A stretch of DNA of 23,934 nt from Candidatus Sulfopaludibacter sp. SbA3 (GTDB lineage Bacteria > Acidobacteriota > Terriglobia > 20CM-2-55-15), in assembly GCA_945861845.1 (NCBI GenBank), contig CAMAWS010000001.1, positions 1 to 23,934 of the forward strand. Direction: 5' to 3'. Of the stretch, positions 1 through 9,065 are shown piece after piece. Each line of letters starts with the position of its first letter. Position 1 is the stretch's first letter. Both the position numbers and the translations under genes were made by a program. The notes under the pieces are model-generated. The model was not told the DNA's origin, made no database searches, and was given only the letters and a program-made list of their open reading frames with translations.

Positions 1-1085
1 CGATCGAAGACATAGAGAAACGCCTGCTTGGTGGGTTGGGCCACGGCTTTGATGGCGCGGCCGTTGACGACGATATCGGCCAGGATCGGCGCGGACGAGA
101 TGTCCATGTCCCAAATGCCGTGGTGGACCAATTGATAGTGCCATTTCCGCTGACCGGTTCTTAGATCGACTGCGACCAGGCTCTCGCCGAACAGGCCATT
201 TCCCGGCCGGTGTCCGCCGTAGTAGTCGCCCGTGGCCGATTCGATCGGCAGGTACACCATTTCCAGTTCTTCATCCACGGAGATCTGCGTCCAGACGCCG
301 GCATTGCCGGTGTAGGTCCAGGAATCCTTTTCCCATGTTTCGTTTCCGTATTCGCCGGGAAGAGGGATGGTGTGGAAAATCCAGAGACGTTTGCCGGTTC
401 GCACGTCGAACCCGCGGACGTAACCCTTCACGTTGGACTTGCTCTTGGGGTTGGCGCCTGTTCTGTGGGCCGCGCCGATGATGACCACGTCCTTGGCTAT
501 GATTGGAGTGGCGTGAAGCCCGACTTCTCCATTTACCAGGTCGATATCCTGGTCGTCGTCCAGTTTCAGGTCCACGACACCACGCGTGCCGAAGCCAGGA
601 ACGGGAACGCCTGTCTTGGCGTCCAGCGCGATGAGCCGGTACCCAGGCGTGACATACAGGACTCGCTCGTCGTTGCCATTGGCCCAGTACGCCAGTCCAC
701 GGCCCGAGAGCTGCCGGGGCGCCGCAACACCCCGCGCGCCTTCGCGTTCGTTGTGGGTCCAGAGCAATTCGCCGGTACCCGCGTCGAGCGCCACTACAGA
801 CCGCCGGGTCCCACCCGTCGTATAGAGGACGCCGTTCACCATCAATGGCGTTGATTCGAGGTTGCCTTCGGGCCGCGGACCGAGGTTGTCAGTCTTGAAT
901 CGCCAGGCCACTTCGAGCTTGCTGAAATTGTCGCCGTTGATCTGGTCCAGCGCCGAGTAGCGCGTGTGACCGAGATCCCCGCCGTAGTTTCGCCACTCCC
1001 CGTTTTGAGCGCCGGACTGGGCTAATACGAGCGTGGCCAGAAACAGTATCGAAAGCAGTGCTGAACGAACGGCTCTTCCCGACAT
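1..1085 (-). CDS. PQQ-dependent dehydrogenase (quinoprotein), C-terminus cut by window edge
   Basis: Read on the minus strand, an uninterrupted frame runs from an ATG at 1085-1083 to the window start, giving 361 residues. The N-terminus is a signal peptide (hydrophobic residues about 9-22, ending LAQSGAQ), so the product is probably periplasmic. WRNYGGD (31-37), RYSALDQIN (42-50), ESTPLMVNGVLYTT (77-90) and ALDAGTGELLW (99-109) are the repeated W-docking blades of the eight-bladed quinoprotein propeller. HHGIWDMD near residue 325 is also typical. Such enzymes oxidise sugars or alcohols with pyrroloquinoline quinone and pass electrons to the respiratory chain; the substrate cannot be told here. 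Family members are usually about 550-750 residues, so a third or more is missing, including any C-terminal cytochrome domain. The start is supported by an AAGGAGA Shine-Dalgarno at 1094-1100, 8 nt upstream. No other quinoprotein or PQQ-synthesis gene is visible. Confidence 0.88.
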   Translation of the reverse strand, partial: MSGRAVRSALLSILFLATLVLAQSGAQNGEWRNYGGDLGHTRYSALDQINGDNFSKLEVAWRFKTDNLGPRPEGNLESTPLMVNGVLYTTGGTRRSVVALDAGTGELLWTHNEREGARGVAAPRQLSGRGLAYWANGNDERVLYVTPGYRLIALDAKTGVPVPGFGTRGVVDLKLDDDQDIDLVNGEVGLHATPIIAKDVVIIGAAHRTGANPKSKSNVKGYVRGFDVRTGKRLWIFHTIPLPGEYGNETWEKDSWTYTGNAGVWTQISVDEELEMVYLPIESATGDYYGGHRPGNGLFGESLVAVDLRTGQRKWHYQLVHHGIWDMDISSAPILADIVVNGRAIKAVAQPTKQAFLYVFD

Positions 1086-1170
1086 GCTGGTGTTCTCCTT
1101 GTAAGGCCACCCATGATGCAGGACTTCCCGGTCAATTTCACGAGAAAATCGGAGACTCATTCAGTTTGCG

Positions 1171-1337
1171 TGCGAAGCTCCCCTCCTAAGTTAGGAGGGG
1201 TGCTGAGCCGAAGGCGAGGTGGGGTGGTTCCTAAGCCGCATCCTTTATGGAACCACCCCGTCTGCGCCGCTTCGGTGGCTTCGCAACATTTGTTCGTGGC
1301 GCAGCCACCCCTCCTAACTTAGGAGGGGTGCTTCGCA
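1171..1337. repeat. ~167 bp foldback (MITE/BIME-like) intergenic element
   Basis: The gap between glgB and the PQQ enzyme is mostly nested inverted repeats. TGCGAAGC (1171-1178) pairs with GCTTCGCA (1330-1337). The 21-mers at 1180-1200 and 1308-1328 are complementary to each other, and each is itself a palindrome: 10 bp arms CCCCTCCTAA/TTAGGAGGGG around one base. Inside, GGGGTGGTTCC (1221-1231) pairs with GGAACCACCCC (1249-1259), and GGTGGCT (1274-1280) with AGCCACC (1303-1309). It starts only 10 nt beyond the glgB stop, so its transcript could act as a terminator or 3' stabiliser for glgB. The architecture resembles a small non-autonomous dispersed repeat; no transposase is nearby. Confidence 0.75.
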
Positions 1338-1346
1338 GGCGGTGAT

Positions 1347-3239
<1,893 letters not shown>

Positions 3240-3266
3240 TCCGGACTACCTCGACGAGTTCTTAGA

Positions 3267-3319
3267 AAAAGAGGGACAGTGAGCTATTTCCGGCGGAAAT
3301 AGCTCACTGTCCCTCTTTT
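3267..3319. terminator. Perfect 26 bp palindrome, probable bidirectional terminator / dispersed repeat
   Basis: Arms 3267-3292 and 3294-3319 are perfect 26 bp complements around one base (G3293). They begin AAAAGAGGGACAG and end CTGTCCCTCTTTT. The structure ends in a U tract in either reading direction, so it can work as an intrinsic terminator both ways. It begins 8 nt after the RRM stop on the minus strand and would end that transcript, leaving only 27 nt before the glgB ATG. It shares the GGGACAG/CTGTCCC ends with the three palindromes near the receptor genes, but its inner sequence differs, so it could be a relative in one repeat family. Confidence 0.75.
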
Positions 3320-3327
3320 CTCTTCTC

Positions 3328-3915
3328 TTACTCGTCTGTTTCGTCCTCGGCGGTGGTCGAGAAATCGTCTATCTCGGGATCGACCTTTGCCCCGTCATCG
3401 TCGTCCACACCGAAGAGCTGTCCTGTATATCTTTCCTTGAAAGACCGCTTTGTACCTTCCGGCTTGGGGAAGCGGTTGCTGCGTGCGCGGGCAGGTTTCG
3501 CGTCCGGACCGAACTTCCGGCTTGGTCGTTCCAGCCTGCCGGAGTCGGCGGGGCCGGGACTGGAACCAAAGCCACTGTCAGGCGGCCGTCCGGCGTATGG
3601 TGGTCTGGGCGCTCCACCCGATGGCCGGAAGCCTCCGCCGCCGGTGGCGCCTGGCGCAGGCCGGCTTTCCCTGGCACGCGCTTCATTGACCGCGAGAGGT
3701 CTTCCCTTGAAAGCCTGGTTATTGAACTGGCGGATGGCTTCCTGTGCCTGGTCCGCGGTATCGAATTCGACAAACGCGAACCCGCGCTTCTTGCCCGTCT
3801 CGCGATCCATCGGCATGAAGACGTAGGACACAGGGCCAGCGGCCGAGAAATGTTGTCGAAGTTCGTCCTCGGTTGCATCGTAGGGAAGGTTCCCTACAAA
3901 CAAACGAACTGGCAT
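3328..3915 (-). CDS. Single-RRM RNA-binding protein with disordered, acidic C-terminal tail
   Basis: This 195-residue protein has one RNA-recognition motif at about 3-80: RNP2 is LFVGNL (5-10) and RNP1 is RGFAFVEF (44-51), so the RNA-contacting aromatics are present. After residue 85 the chain is low-complexity, rich in Gly, Pro, Arg and Ser (GGGGFRPSGG, PRPPYAGRPP). A basic stretch follows, then a strongly acidic end (VDDDDGAKVDPEIDD, AEDETDE). Bacterial RRM proteins of this type, known from cyanobacteria and several soil phyla, are often small, cold-induced and RNA-chaperone-like; the targets here are unknown. The tail is longer than in the usual ~100-residue bacterial forms. The ATG is preceded by GAGGTAAC. 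The stop lies 8 nt from the palindrome at 3267-3319. Confidence 0.92.
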   Translation of the reverse strand: MPVRLFVGNLPYDATEDELRQHFSAAGPVSYVFMPMDRETGKKRGFAFVEFDTADQAQEAIRQFNNQAFKGRPLAVNEARARESRPAPGATGGGGFRPSGGAPRPPYAGRPPDSGFGSSPGPADSGRLERPSRKFGPDAKPARARSNRFPKPEGTKRSFKERYTGQLFGVDDDDGAKVDPEIDDFSTTAEDETDE

Positions 3916-4080
3916 TGTTACCTCTTCGGACCTTTCGTCATTGAAAATTTTACTTGCAGTGGAGATTTCACGTGGTCGGTATGAAATGCAGAATTTTGGT
4001 GAACCCTTGGGACATGGCGAGGAGCATCTTACTTCTTTGCTCTTAAGATTTCAACGTTCCCGCAATTTTATAGAGAAATT

Positions 4081-5943
4081 TTATCTTGTGGCCGCGAGCT
4101 GCTCGATTGCCTCGAACAGTTCCCTGGAACGAATAGGTTTGGAAAGGTAGGCATCCATGCCGGCGTCAAGGCATCGCTGCCGGTCGCCCTTCATTGCAAA
4201 ACCCGTCATGGCGACAATTGGAATGTGCTCGCCGGTGACCCCTTCTTTTTCCCGAATGAGCGTGGTTGCGCGGAAGCCGTCCATTTCCGGCATCTGTATA
4301 TCCATGAGGATGACGTCGAACCGGCCGGTCTCCAGGGCGGCAATAACTTCCACGCCATTGCGGGCGACCTGGACGGAGTGCCCGCGCATATCGAGGAGCT
4401 GGACGGCCAGTTGCTGATTGATCTCGTTGTCTTCAGCGAGCAATACGCGGAGACGCTGCATGGTACGTTGCAGTTTAGGTATGGCCGGAACTTCTTCGAC
4501 CTCTGCAGCGGCGTCGGTGCCGAATTTTGCCGTGAAGTGGAATTGGCTGCCGTGTCCGACATCGCTCTCCACCCACAGGCCGCCCCCCATCATTGTCACG
4601 AGCTGCAAAGAGATCGACAGGCCAAGGCCGGTTCCGCCATAACTCCGCGTCATTGATCCGTCGCCCTGGACGAAGGATTCGAAAATGAGCTGTTGCTTGT
4701 CCTTTGGAATTCCGATCCCCGTGTCGGAAACCATGAACTCGAGCGTGATCTCTTGATCGGTCTGGCTTGCGATTCCCACTCGAACGAACACCTCGCCCTT
4801 GTCAGTGAACTTGATCGCATTTCCCACCAGGTTTGTCAGGATCTGCCGAAGCCTGCTTGAATCGCCGACCAGCCTGTCGGGCACCGAGTTGTTGACCTGG
4901 CAGGCGAGCTCAATATCCTTTTGAGCGGCTTTGTGTGCGAGCGCCGACAGCGTGTCACCGAGAACTTCCCGAAGCCTGAATGTTGCTGCATGGAGATCCA
5001 GCTTTCCCGCTTCGATTTTCGTGAAGTCGAGAATATCGTTGATGATTTCGAGCAGGGCGTCGGCTGACGATCTGACAATCTGGAGATACCGCTTCTGCTC
5101 CGGCGCCAGGTCGGTGTTTAAAGCGAGTTCGGTCATGCCGATGACGGCATTCATCGGCGTCCGGATCTCGTGGCTCATGTTTGCAAGGAATTCGCTCTTG
5201 GACTGGCTGGCGGCCTCCGCCTTCACTCTTGCCTCTTCGAGCTGCCGTGACTTCCTCTGCAGTTGCCGGTTCAGGCGGCGTCCAGCGCGGGAGCTCTGGG
5301 TAAGCCTTTCGCGAACCACCTGGCCCGGGCGTGACGTCGTTGCCACATAGAGGTTCATTCCGTATATGAATATCAGTTTTGTAACCTGCAAGCCCCAGTC
5401 GACAGGCCGTTGCTCAACGAGTCCGAGATACACCACGAAAAGGGCGTAAATCGCCGCAGTCAGGTGGGCAAAGAAGTACATTCGGCGGGTTCCACTGAAT
5501 CCCTGGTCGGAAACGCGCATCACAAGCACGAAAAATAAAAAACTGTTGTCGGCGCCAGCGTTGTAGATGGCGTAGAGAAAGAAAAAAAGATCGACATTCA
5601 GGAGGACAAAACCAAGATCTACGCGGCGGCGTTTGGTGTATGCCCATCGAAGCGCAAGCCATGAGCCCGCACAGTAAAGAGCCATCACAGAGGCAAATAC
5701 AAGGTAGCCGCTCCAGGTGAACGTGTGGTCTACCAGCAGTTTGTAGAAGAGAACGCAGACAGTAAGGGTCCCAAGCCCGAGCGCGCGCAGTGCGGGTATC
5801 TGAACCGCGTTCAGACGATATGCATCCCGAAGAGGCGTCCTGTGAGGTAAAGCAGGGATTGTCATTCCATTGACCCGGTCTGCAATTGCCTGCGCGACAT
5901 TGCCAGACCAGAGGCCACATCTTACAGTCACGCCAAAGTGCAA
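4081..5943 (-). CDS. Membrane-bound hybrid sensor histidine kinase with receiver domain
   Basis: The protein has 620 residues from a TTG at 5943, or 594 from the ATG at 5865-5863 (MTIPALPHR). Neither has a convincing Shine-Dalgarno; an in-frame stop closes the frame shortly upstream of the TTG, and ATG 5865 keeps the whole membrane region, so it may be the real start. Numbering from the TTG, about five or six hydrophobic segments span 52-201 with no large periplasmic loop, suggesting a membrane-embedded sensor. A coiled-coil linker (220-250) leads to the HisKA domain, with phospho-acceptor H258 in [12 protein letters not shown]. The ATPase domain follows, with N-box NLVGNAIKF (371-379), DTGIGIP (407-413) and GGTGLGL (436-442). 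The C-terminal receiver has acidic E504/D505, phospho-acceptor D548 ([12 protein letters not shown]), T580 and K602. No output regulator is adjacent, so phosphotransfer to a partner encoded elsewhere is likely. Confidence 0.93.
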   Translation of the reverse strand: MHFGVTVRCGLWSGNVAQAIADRVNGMTIPALPHRTPLRDAYRLNAVQIPALRALGLGTLTVCVLFYKLLVDHTFTWSGYLVFASVMALYCAGSWLALRWAYTKRRRVDLGFVLLNVDLFFFLYAIYNAGADNSFLFFVLVMRVSDQGFSGTRRMYFFAHLTAAIYALFVVYLGLVEQRPVDWGLQVTKLIFIYGMNLYVATTSRPGQVVRERLTQSSRAGRRLNRQLQRKSRQLEEARVKAEAASQSKSEFLANMSHEIRTPMNAVIGMTELALNTDLAPEQKRYLQIVRSSADALLEIINDILDFTKIEAGKLDLHAATFRLREVLGDTLSALAHKAAQKDIELACQVNNSVPDRLVGDSSRLRQILTNLVGNAIKFTDKGEVFVRVGIASQTDQEITLEFMVSDTGIGIPKDKQQLIFESFVQGDGSMTRSYGGTGLGLSISLQLVTMMGGGLWVESDVGHGSQFHFTAKFGTDAAAEVEEVPAIPKLQRTMQRLRVLLAEDNEINQQLAVQLLDMRGHSVQVARNGVEVIAALETGRFDVILMDIQMPEMDGFRATTLIREKEGVTGEHIPIVAMTGFAMKGDRQRCLDAGMDAYLSKPIRSRELFEAIEQLAATR

Positions 5944-5984
5944 CGCGAATGATTTTCGGTCCCGGCGGCAGGGATTGTTTCAAG

Positions 5985-5990
5985 TATAAT
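5985..5990 (+). promoter_or_regulatory. Consensus -10 box for the 105-residue gene, leaderless arrangement
   Basis: A perfect TATAAT ends 9 nt before the ATG at 6000. No -35 hexamer is recognisable 16-18 nt upstream and there is no Shine-Dalgarno. Transcription starting about 7 nt downstream of the box would begin 2-4 nt from the ATG, giving a leaderless or nearly leaderless mRNA. Confidence 0.5.
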
Positions 5991-5999
5991 CAGCGACGC

Positions 6000-6317
6000 A
6001 TGATTAACGACACGAGGCAAAACATCCGTTACCTGGGCTTTGAAGCCACCCAGGATGGTGGACGACGGTTCGACTTTTCAATCACGTCCGCCAGGCAGGA
6101 AGCGACGCGCGTCTCGCTCGATATTCCAGCGCCGATGTTCACGGGAACAAATCGGATTTCTTACCAGGAAAGCGCAAAGATCTGCTACGAGAAAGTGCGT
6201 GTTCTCCTGGAGACGCAGCAAGTCCAGGAACATCTCAGTATTCGTCTCACCGTTGAAGACATCGCACAGTTCCGCCACATCCCCCGCGGAAAATCGCGCG
6301 CGCAGGCCGCCTCTTAG
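6000..6317 (+). CDS. Hypothetical protein, 105 residues
   Basis: I do not recognise the family. The frame is open from 5886, but the ATG at 6000 (MINDTRQNIRYLGFEA) is preferred because the upstream part runs through the promoter-like TATAAT at 5985-5990 and overlaps the start region of the divergent kinase gene. The product is soluble with no signal peptide. It has an N-terminal half predicted as beta (GRRFDFSITS, TRVSLDIPAPMF), a helix (YQESAKICYEKVRVLLETQQ) and a short tail (LSIRLTVEDIAQFRHIPRG). This looks like a small alpha/beta domain of the DUF1488-like size class, but homology is not claimed. The methyltransferase follows after 12 nt, so the two may share a transcript. Confidence 0.7.
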   Translation: MINDTRQNIRYLGFEATQDGGRRFDFSITSARQEATRVSLDIPAPMFTGTNRISYQESAKICYEKVRVLLETQQVQEHLSIRLTVEDIAQFRHIPRGKSRAQAAS

Positions 6318-6329
6318 TAGAACCCCAAT

Positions 6330-7166
6330 ATGGCCACAGACCCGAAGGCATTTCGTGATTTCGAACACCATGGATGGCAGGAAGTTGCGGGACTCTACCA
6401 CGGCTCGTTTGCAGGCATCACCATGCAGTCGATCGGCCCGCTGCTTGACGCGGTCGGCGCGGCCGCCGGCGTTCGGCTGCTGGATGTTGCGTGCGGGCCG
6501 GGGTATGCGGCCGGCGCAGCGGCAGAACGTGGCGCCAGTGTCGTTGGCATCGATTTTTCATCTGAAATGGTGGTGGAGGCGCGGCGCCGTTTCCCGCAGG
6601 TGGACTTTCGGGAAGGCGATGCCGAGAAGTTGCCGCTTCCCGATGCAAGCTTCGATGCCGTTGTGATGAATTTCGGCATGCTGCATCTTGCGCGGCCCGA
6701 GCAGGCGCTCGGTGAAGCGCGCCGCGTGCTCCGCAAAGGCGGCCGCATGGCCTTCACCGTGTGGGACACTCCGGACAAGGCGATCGGATTCGGAATAGTC
6801 CTGGGAGCGATCCAGAAACACGGCGACATGAACGTGCCTATTCCTCCCGGTCCGTCGTTCTTTCGATTCAGCGATGCAGCCGAGTCGGCGAGGACCCTGG
6901 CTGCCGCGGGCTTTACGGACGCAGCCGTGTCGGGGATCCCGCAGGTCTGGCGTTTCGATTCAGCGGACTTCGTGTTTTACACCATGTCCAATGCGGCGGT
7001 TCGTACGGCAGCATTGTTACGCGGCCAAAATGATCAGGCCCTCAACGCAATCCGGGCTGAGATCCGAAACGGGGTCGAGAAGTATCGCAAGGGAGACGTA
7101 TACGAAATCCCGATGCCTTCGGTTTTGTCTACTGGCGTTGCTAACGGCGAAGACGCCTCTATATAA
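6330..7166 (+). CDS. Class I SAM-dependent methyltransferase (UbiE/Methyltransf_11 type)
   Basis: The product has 278 residues. Motif I is LLDVACGPGYA (50-60), with the ribose-binding acid D75 in VVGIDFS. Motif II/III is GDAEKLPLPDASFDAVV (97-112), and the post-motif is ARRVLRKGGRMAFTVW (130-145). This is the standard Rossmann methyltransferase pattern seen in UbiE- and BioC-like enzymes, but the C-terminal region gives no clue to the substrate. It lies 12 nt after the stop of the hypothetical gene and has no Shine-Dalgarno, so translation may be coupled to the upstream gene. The last codons (TATATAA) overlap the -10 box of the next gene. Confidence 0.9.
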   Translation: MATDPKAFRDFEHHGWQEVAGLYHGSFAGITMQSIGPLLDAVGAAAGVRLLDVACGPGYAAGAAAERGASVVGIDFSSEMVVEARRRFPQVDFREGDAEKLPLPDASFDAVVMNFGMLHLARPEQALGEARRVLRKGGRMAFTVWDTPDKAIGFGIVLGAIQKHGDMNVPIPPGPSFFRFSDAAESARTLAAAGFTDAAVSGIPQVWRFDSADFVFYTMSNAAVRTAALLRGQNDQALNAIRAEIRNGVEKYRKGDVYEIPMPSVLSTGVANGEDASI

Positions 7167-7167
7167 T
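7138..7167 (+). promoter_or_regulatory. Sigma70-type promoter for the GAF gene inside the methyltransferase 3' end
   Basis: TTGCTA (7138-7143), an 18 nt spacer and TATAAT (7162-7167) form a good housekeeping promoter whose -10 contains the methyltransferase stop codon (TAA at 7164-7166). The ATG at 7179 lies 12 nt from the -10 without a Shine-Dalgarno, so the transcript would have a leader of about 4-6 nt at most. Confidence 0.6.
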
Positions 7168-7178
7168 GCTGCCCTTAT

Positions 7179-7673
7179 ATGAGTGAACGGCGGGACGCTT
7201 TAGAAACAGCCAGGCAGTTGAGCTCGGCGCTGACATTTGCCGATTTAAGCCGAGTGGTCCTGAAGATCGTTCGGGACGAGATCGGCTTTGATCGCGGAAC
7301 CATCTTTGTCGTGGATGCAAAGGCGCAGGAGGTTCGATCCATCGTGGCTGACCGGATGCTTGTTGGCCAAATCGCGCTCCCGATCGGCTCAGGGATCGCC
7401 GGAATTGTCGCCCAGAACGGCAAGTCCATTGATACCGAGGATGCCTATGCCGATGATCGTTTCGACGCGAAGTTCGATCCACTCTTGAGATACGAGACGC
7501 GGGATATCTACTGCATCCCGATCATAAATAGCAGCGGTGGCGTTATTGGCGTCCTGCAAATGCTGAACCGCAACCGGTCCCTGGAACCCGAAGACAAGAC
7601 CTTCCTGGCCGATATGTCGACTCACCTGGCTACCGCTCTTGAGCGGATTTCATCCCAACCGAAGACGGTCTAA
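7179..7673 (+). CDS. Stand-alone GAF-domain protein
   Basis: The product has 164 residues, almost entirely one GAF domain (about 8-157). Typical features are RDEIGFDRGTIFVVD at 32-46, the LPIGSGIAGIVAQNGKSI segment at about 67-84, DPLLRYETRDIYCIPI and GVIGVLQMLNR. GAF domains bind small ligands such as cyclic nucleotides or tetrapyrroles, or serve in dimerisation. No kinase, cyclase or phosphodiesterase output domain is attached, so this is a lone sensor or an adaptor acting on another protein. It could serve the hybrid histidine kinase encoded nearby on the opposite strand, but that is a guess from proximity. It follows the methyltransferase by 12 nt but appears to have its own promoter. Confidence 0.88.
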   Translation: MSERRDALETARQLSSALTFADLSRVVLKIVRDEIGFDRGTIFVVDAKAQEVRSIVADRMLVGQIALPIGSGIAGIVAQNGKSIDTEDAYADDRFDAKFDPLLRYETRDIYCIPIINSSGGVIGVLQMLNRNRSLEPEDKTFLADMSTHLATALERISSQPKTV

Positions 7674-7742
7674 CGCAGTCGTCGTTGACCATGATGCATC
7701 GCGCGCGATCTGTGAAGATGTGAATGAATGGCCTGATTCTCA

Positions 7743-7919
7743 AATATGTCGAATGTCAGATGTCCCATGTGCGATGTGCAATGCACTTGTCAAAAGTCCC
7801 AACTACCAATTGACCCAGTGACTAAATACTTCGTTGGGCAAGGATTAGGTCATTGGGTTGGCGGGTCCTTTGACAGGTACATTGGACATCGCACATGGGA
7901 CATTCGACATTTGACAAGT
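7743..7919. repeat. Imperfect ~180 bp foldback in the 308 nt gene-free stretch 7674-7981
   Basis: No gene is supported between the GAF gene and the DedA gene. An exact 18 bp inverted pair lies at 7760-7777 (ATGTCCCATGTGCGATGT) and 7886-7903. The complementarity extends imperfectly on both sides: GTCGAATGTC near 7748 with GACATTCGAC near 7900, TGTCAAA (7789-7795) with TTTGACA (7869-7875), and CCAATTGACCCAGTGACTAAAT near 7806 with ATTAGGTCATTGGGTTGG near 7844. The sequence is an irregular string of short related words (ATGTC, CCAATGACC-like), unlike the flanking coding DNA. It lies between convergent genes, so it could terminate both. Confidence 0.7.
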
Positions 7920-7981
7920 CGGCGGCCTGCGATTCCTTCACACCTTTCATGACCGCGCACAATTTGCGGGATCGCGATCCC

Positions 7982-8920
7982 TCAGAAATCGATGTTTTCC
8001 AGGGGGTAACCCCGGCTTCGCCATGCGTCCAGGCCTCCCGCCAGAGGGCGCACCCTGGAAAATCCCATCTGGATCAGCCGTCGTGCGACGCGCGCGCTGG
8101 TGGCTTCGTTTGGACATGTGCAATAGAGCACGAAGTCCTGGTCATCAGGATAATCGCTTCGGTCCATCTCCAGGTGTTCGGGAAGCACATGGAATGCGCC
8201 GGGGATGCGGACGCGATCGGTTGTGACATCGAGTGGATTGCGCAGGTCAAAGACGATCACGCCCTGTTTTGCTTCGAGCTTGGACCTGAGCTCTTCCGGC
8301 GTAATGCGGGCAGCCGCGAGCGTTGCCAGGAATTTACCTCGCTGGCGGACTTTGAACGCAATGTAGGCGGACATCGCTGCAACCACTACAACGAAGAATG
8401 AGACGCCGAGGTTATACAGATACGCAATAACCAGCTCGACCTGTTGGCTGAAAACGTATCCCAGCGACGTATAAGCGGTTGTCCACAACAAGAGTCCCGC
8501 GGTATCGAAAAGCAAAAAACGAGCGGGAGGCGTTCGAATCATTCCCGCAAGGGGAACCGTCGCGGCATTCAATCCTGGAATGAACTTGGCGAAGACCAGC
8601 GTCCATAACCCGCGCCTGGCGAACGCGTCCTCCGTACGGCGGACACAGAAGTCGGGCTCCAGGGAAAGTTTGCAGATGAACGCCAGCACCGATCGGCCGT
8701 AAAGGCGGCCGAGTTGATACCAGACCACATCCGCTACCAGGGAGGCCGCAATCGCGGTCAGTATCACTGATGAAAAGCTGAAGTAGCCCGATCGCGAGAG
8801 GGCCCCTGTAGCAACAAGCACTGGAACCGCCGGCAAAGGTAAACCCGCCTGCTCTGCAAACACCGAAACGAAAACAACGGCGTAGCCATGCTGCAGCAGG
8901 AAATCAATGAGTTGGCTCAT
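7982..8920 (-). CDS. DedA-family membrane protein fused to a C-terminal rhodanese domain
   Basis: The product has 312 residues. Residues 1-190 are a DedA/SNARE-associated (VTT) membrane domain with several hydrophobic segments and the signature FAKFIPGLNAATVPLAGM (110-127). Characterised DedA proteins flip lipid carriers or phospholipids and affect membrane energetics. The usual Arg of the F-x-R-x-x-P signature is Lys here (K112). A basic linker (VRQRGKF) leads to a rhodanese domain at about 205-312, with VFDLRNPLDV, IPGAFHV and the active loop YCTCPNEATSARVA (C267 and C269). Rhodaneses carry sulfur as a cysteine persulfide, so the fusion places a sulfur-transfer or redox module on the cytoplasmic face of a transporter. 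Similar fusions occur in other bacteria. The Shine-Dalgarno is weak (GGGGCTGA). It is divergent from the gene at 9066. Confidence 0.93.
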   Translation of the reverse strand: MSQLIDFLLQHGYAVVFVSVFAEQAGLPLPAVPVLVATGALSRSGYFSFSSVILTAIAASLVADVVWYQLGRLYGRSVLAFICKLSLEPDFCVRRTEDAFARRGLWTLVFAKFIPGLNAATVPLAGMIRTPPARFLLFDTAGLLLWTTAYTSLGYVFSQQVELVIAYLYNLGVSFFVVVVAAMSAYIAFKVRQRGKFLATLAAARITPEELRSKLEAKQGVIVFDLRNPLDVTTDRVRIPGAFHVLPEHLEMDRSDYPDDQDFVLYCTCPNEATSARVARRLIQMGFSRVRPLAGGLDAWRSRGYPLENIDF

Positions 8921-9065
8921 TTCAGCCCCGCCACGCTGGTTGCGCGCCGAACGATTTCCAAAATCACGATCGCCGAAATGAATGCTTTAGTCGGTGTCAT
9001 TTTTTATGCAGACAGGAATATATCCGTAATATCGATTCGCGGCTATTCTTCTACCGGGACTTGTC

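Noticed and set aside
210..854. 214-residue plus-strand open frame at the left end
   Set aside because: It lies antisense to the quinoprotein, whose minus-strand frame is open from 1085 to the window edge and has propeller motifs.
1113..1322. 69-residue plus-strand frame between the PQQ gene and glgB
   Set aside because: It is almost entirely within the foldback repeat, so the apparent coding is an accident of repeat sequence.
1171..1337. CRISPR array from the repeated 21-mers
   Set aside because: Only two copies, each palindromic and in inverted relation with structured DNA between them; no regular spacers or cas genes.
7639..7952. Short frames in the 7674-7981 gap
   Set aside because: They lie in low-complexity foldback sequence, lack Shine-Dalgarno sites and have no recognisable protein features.
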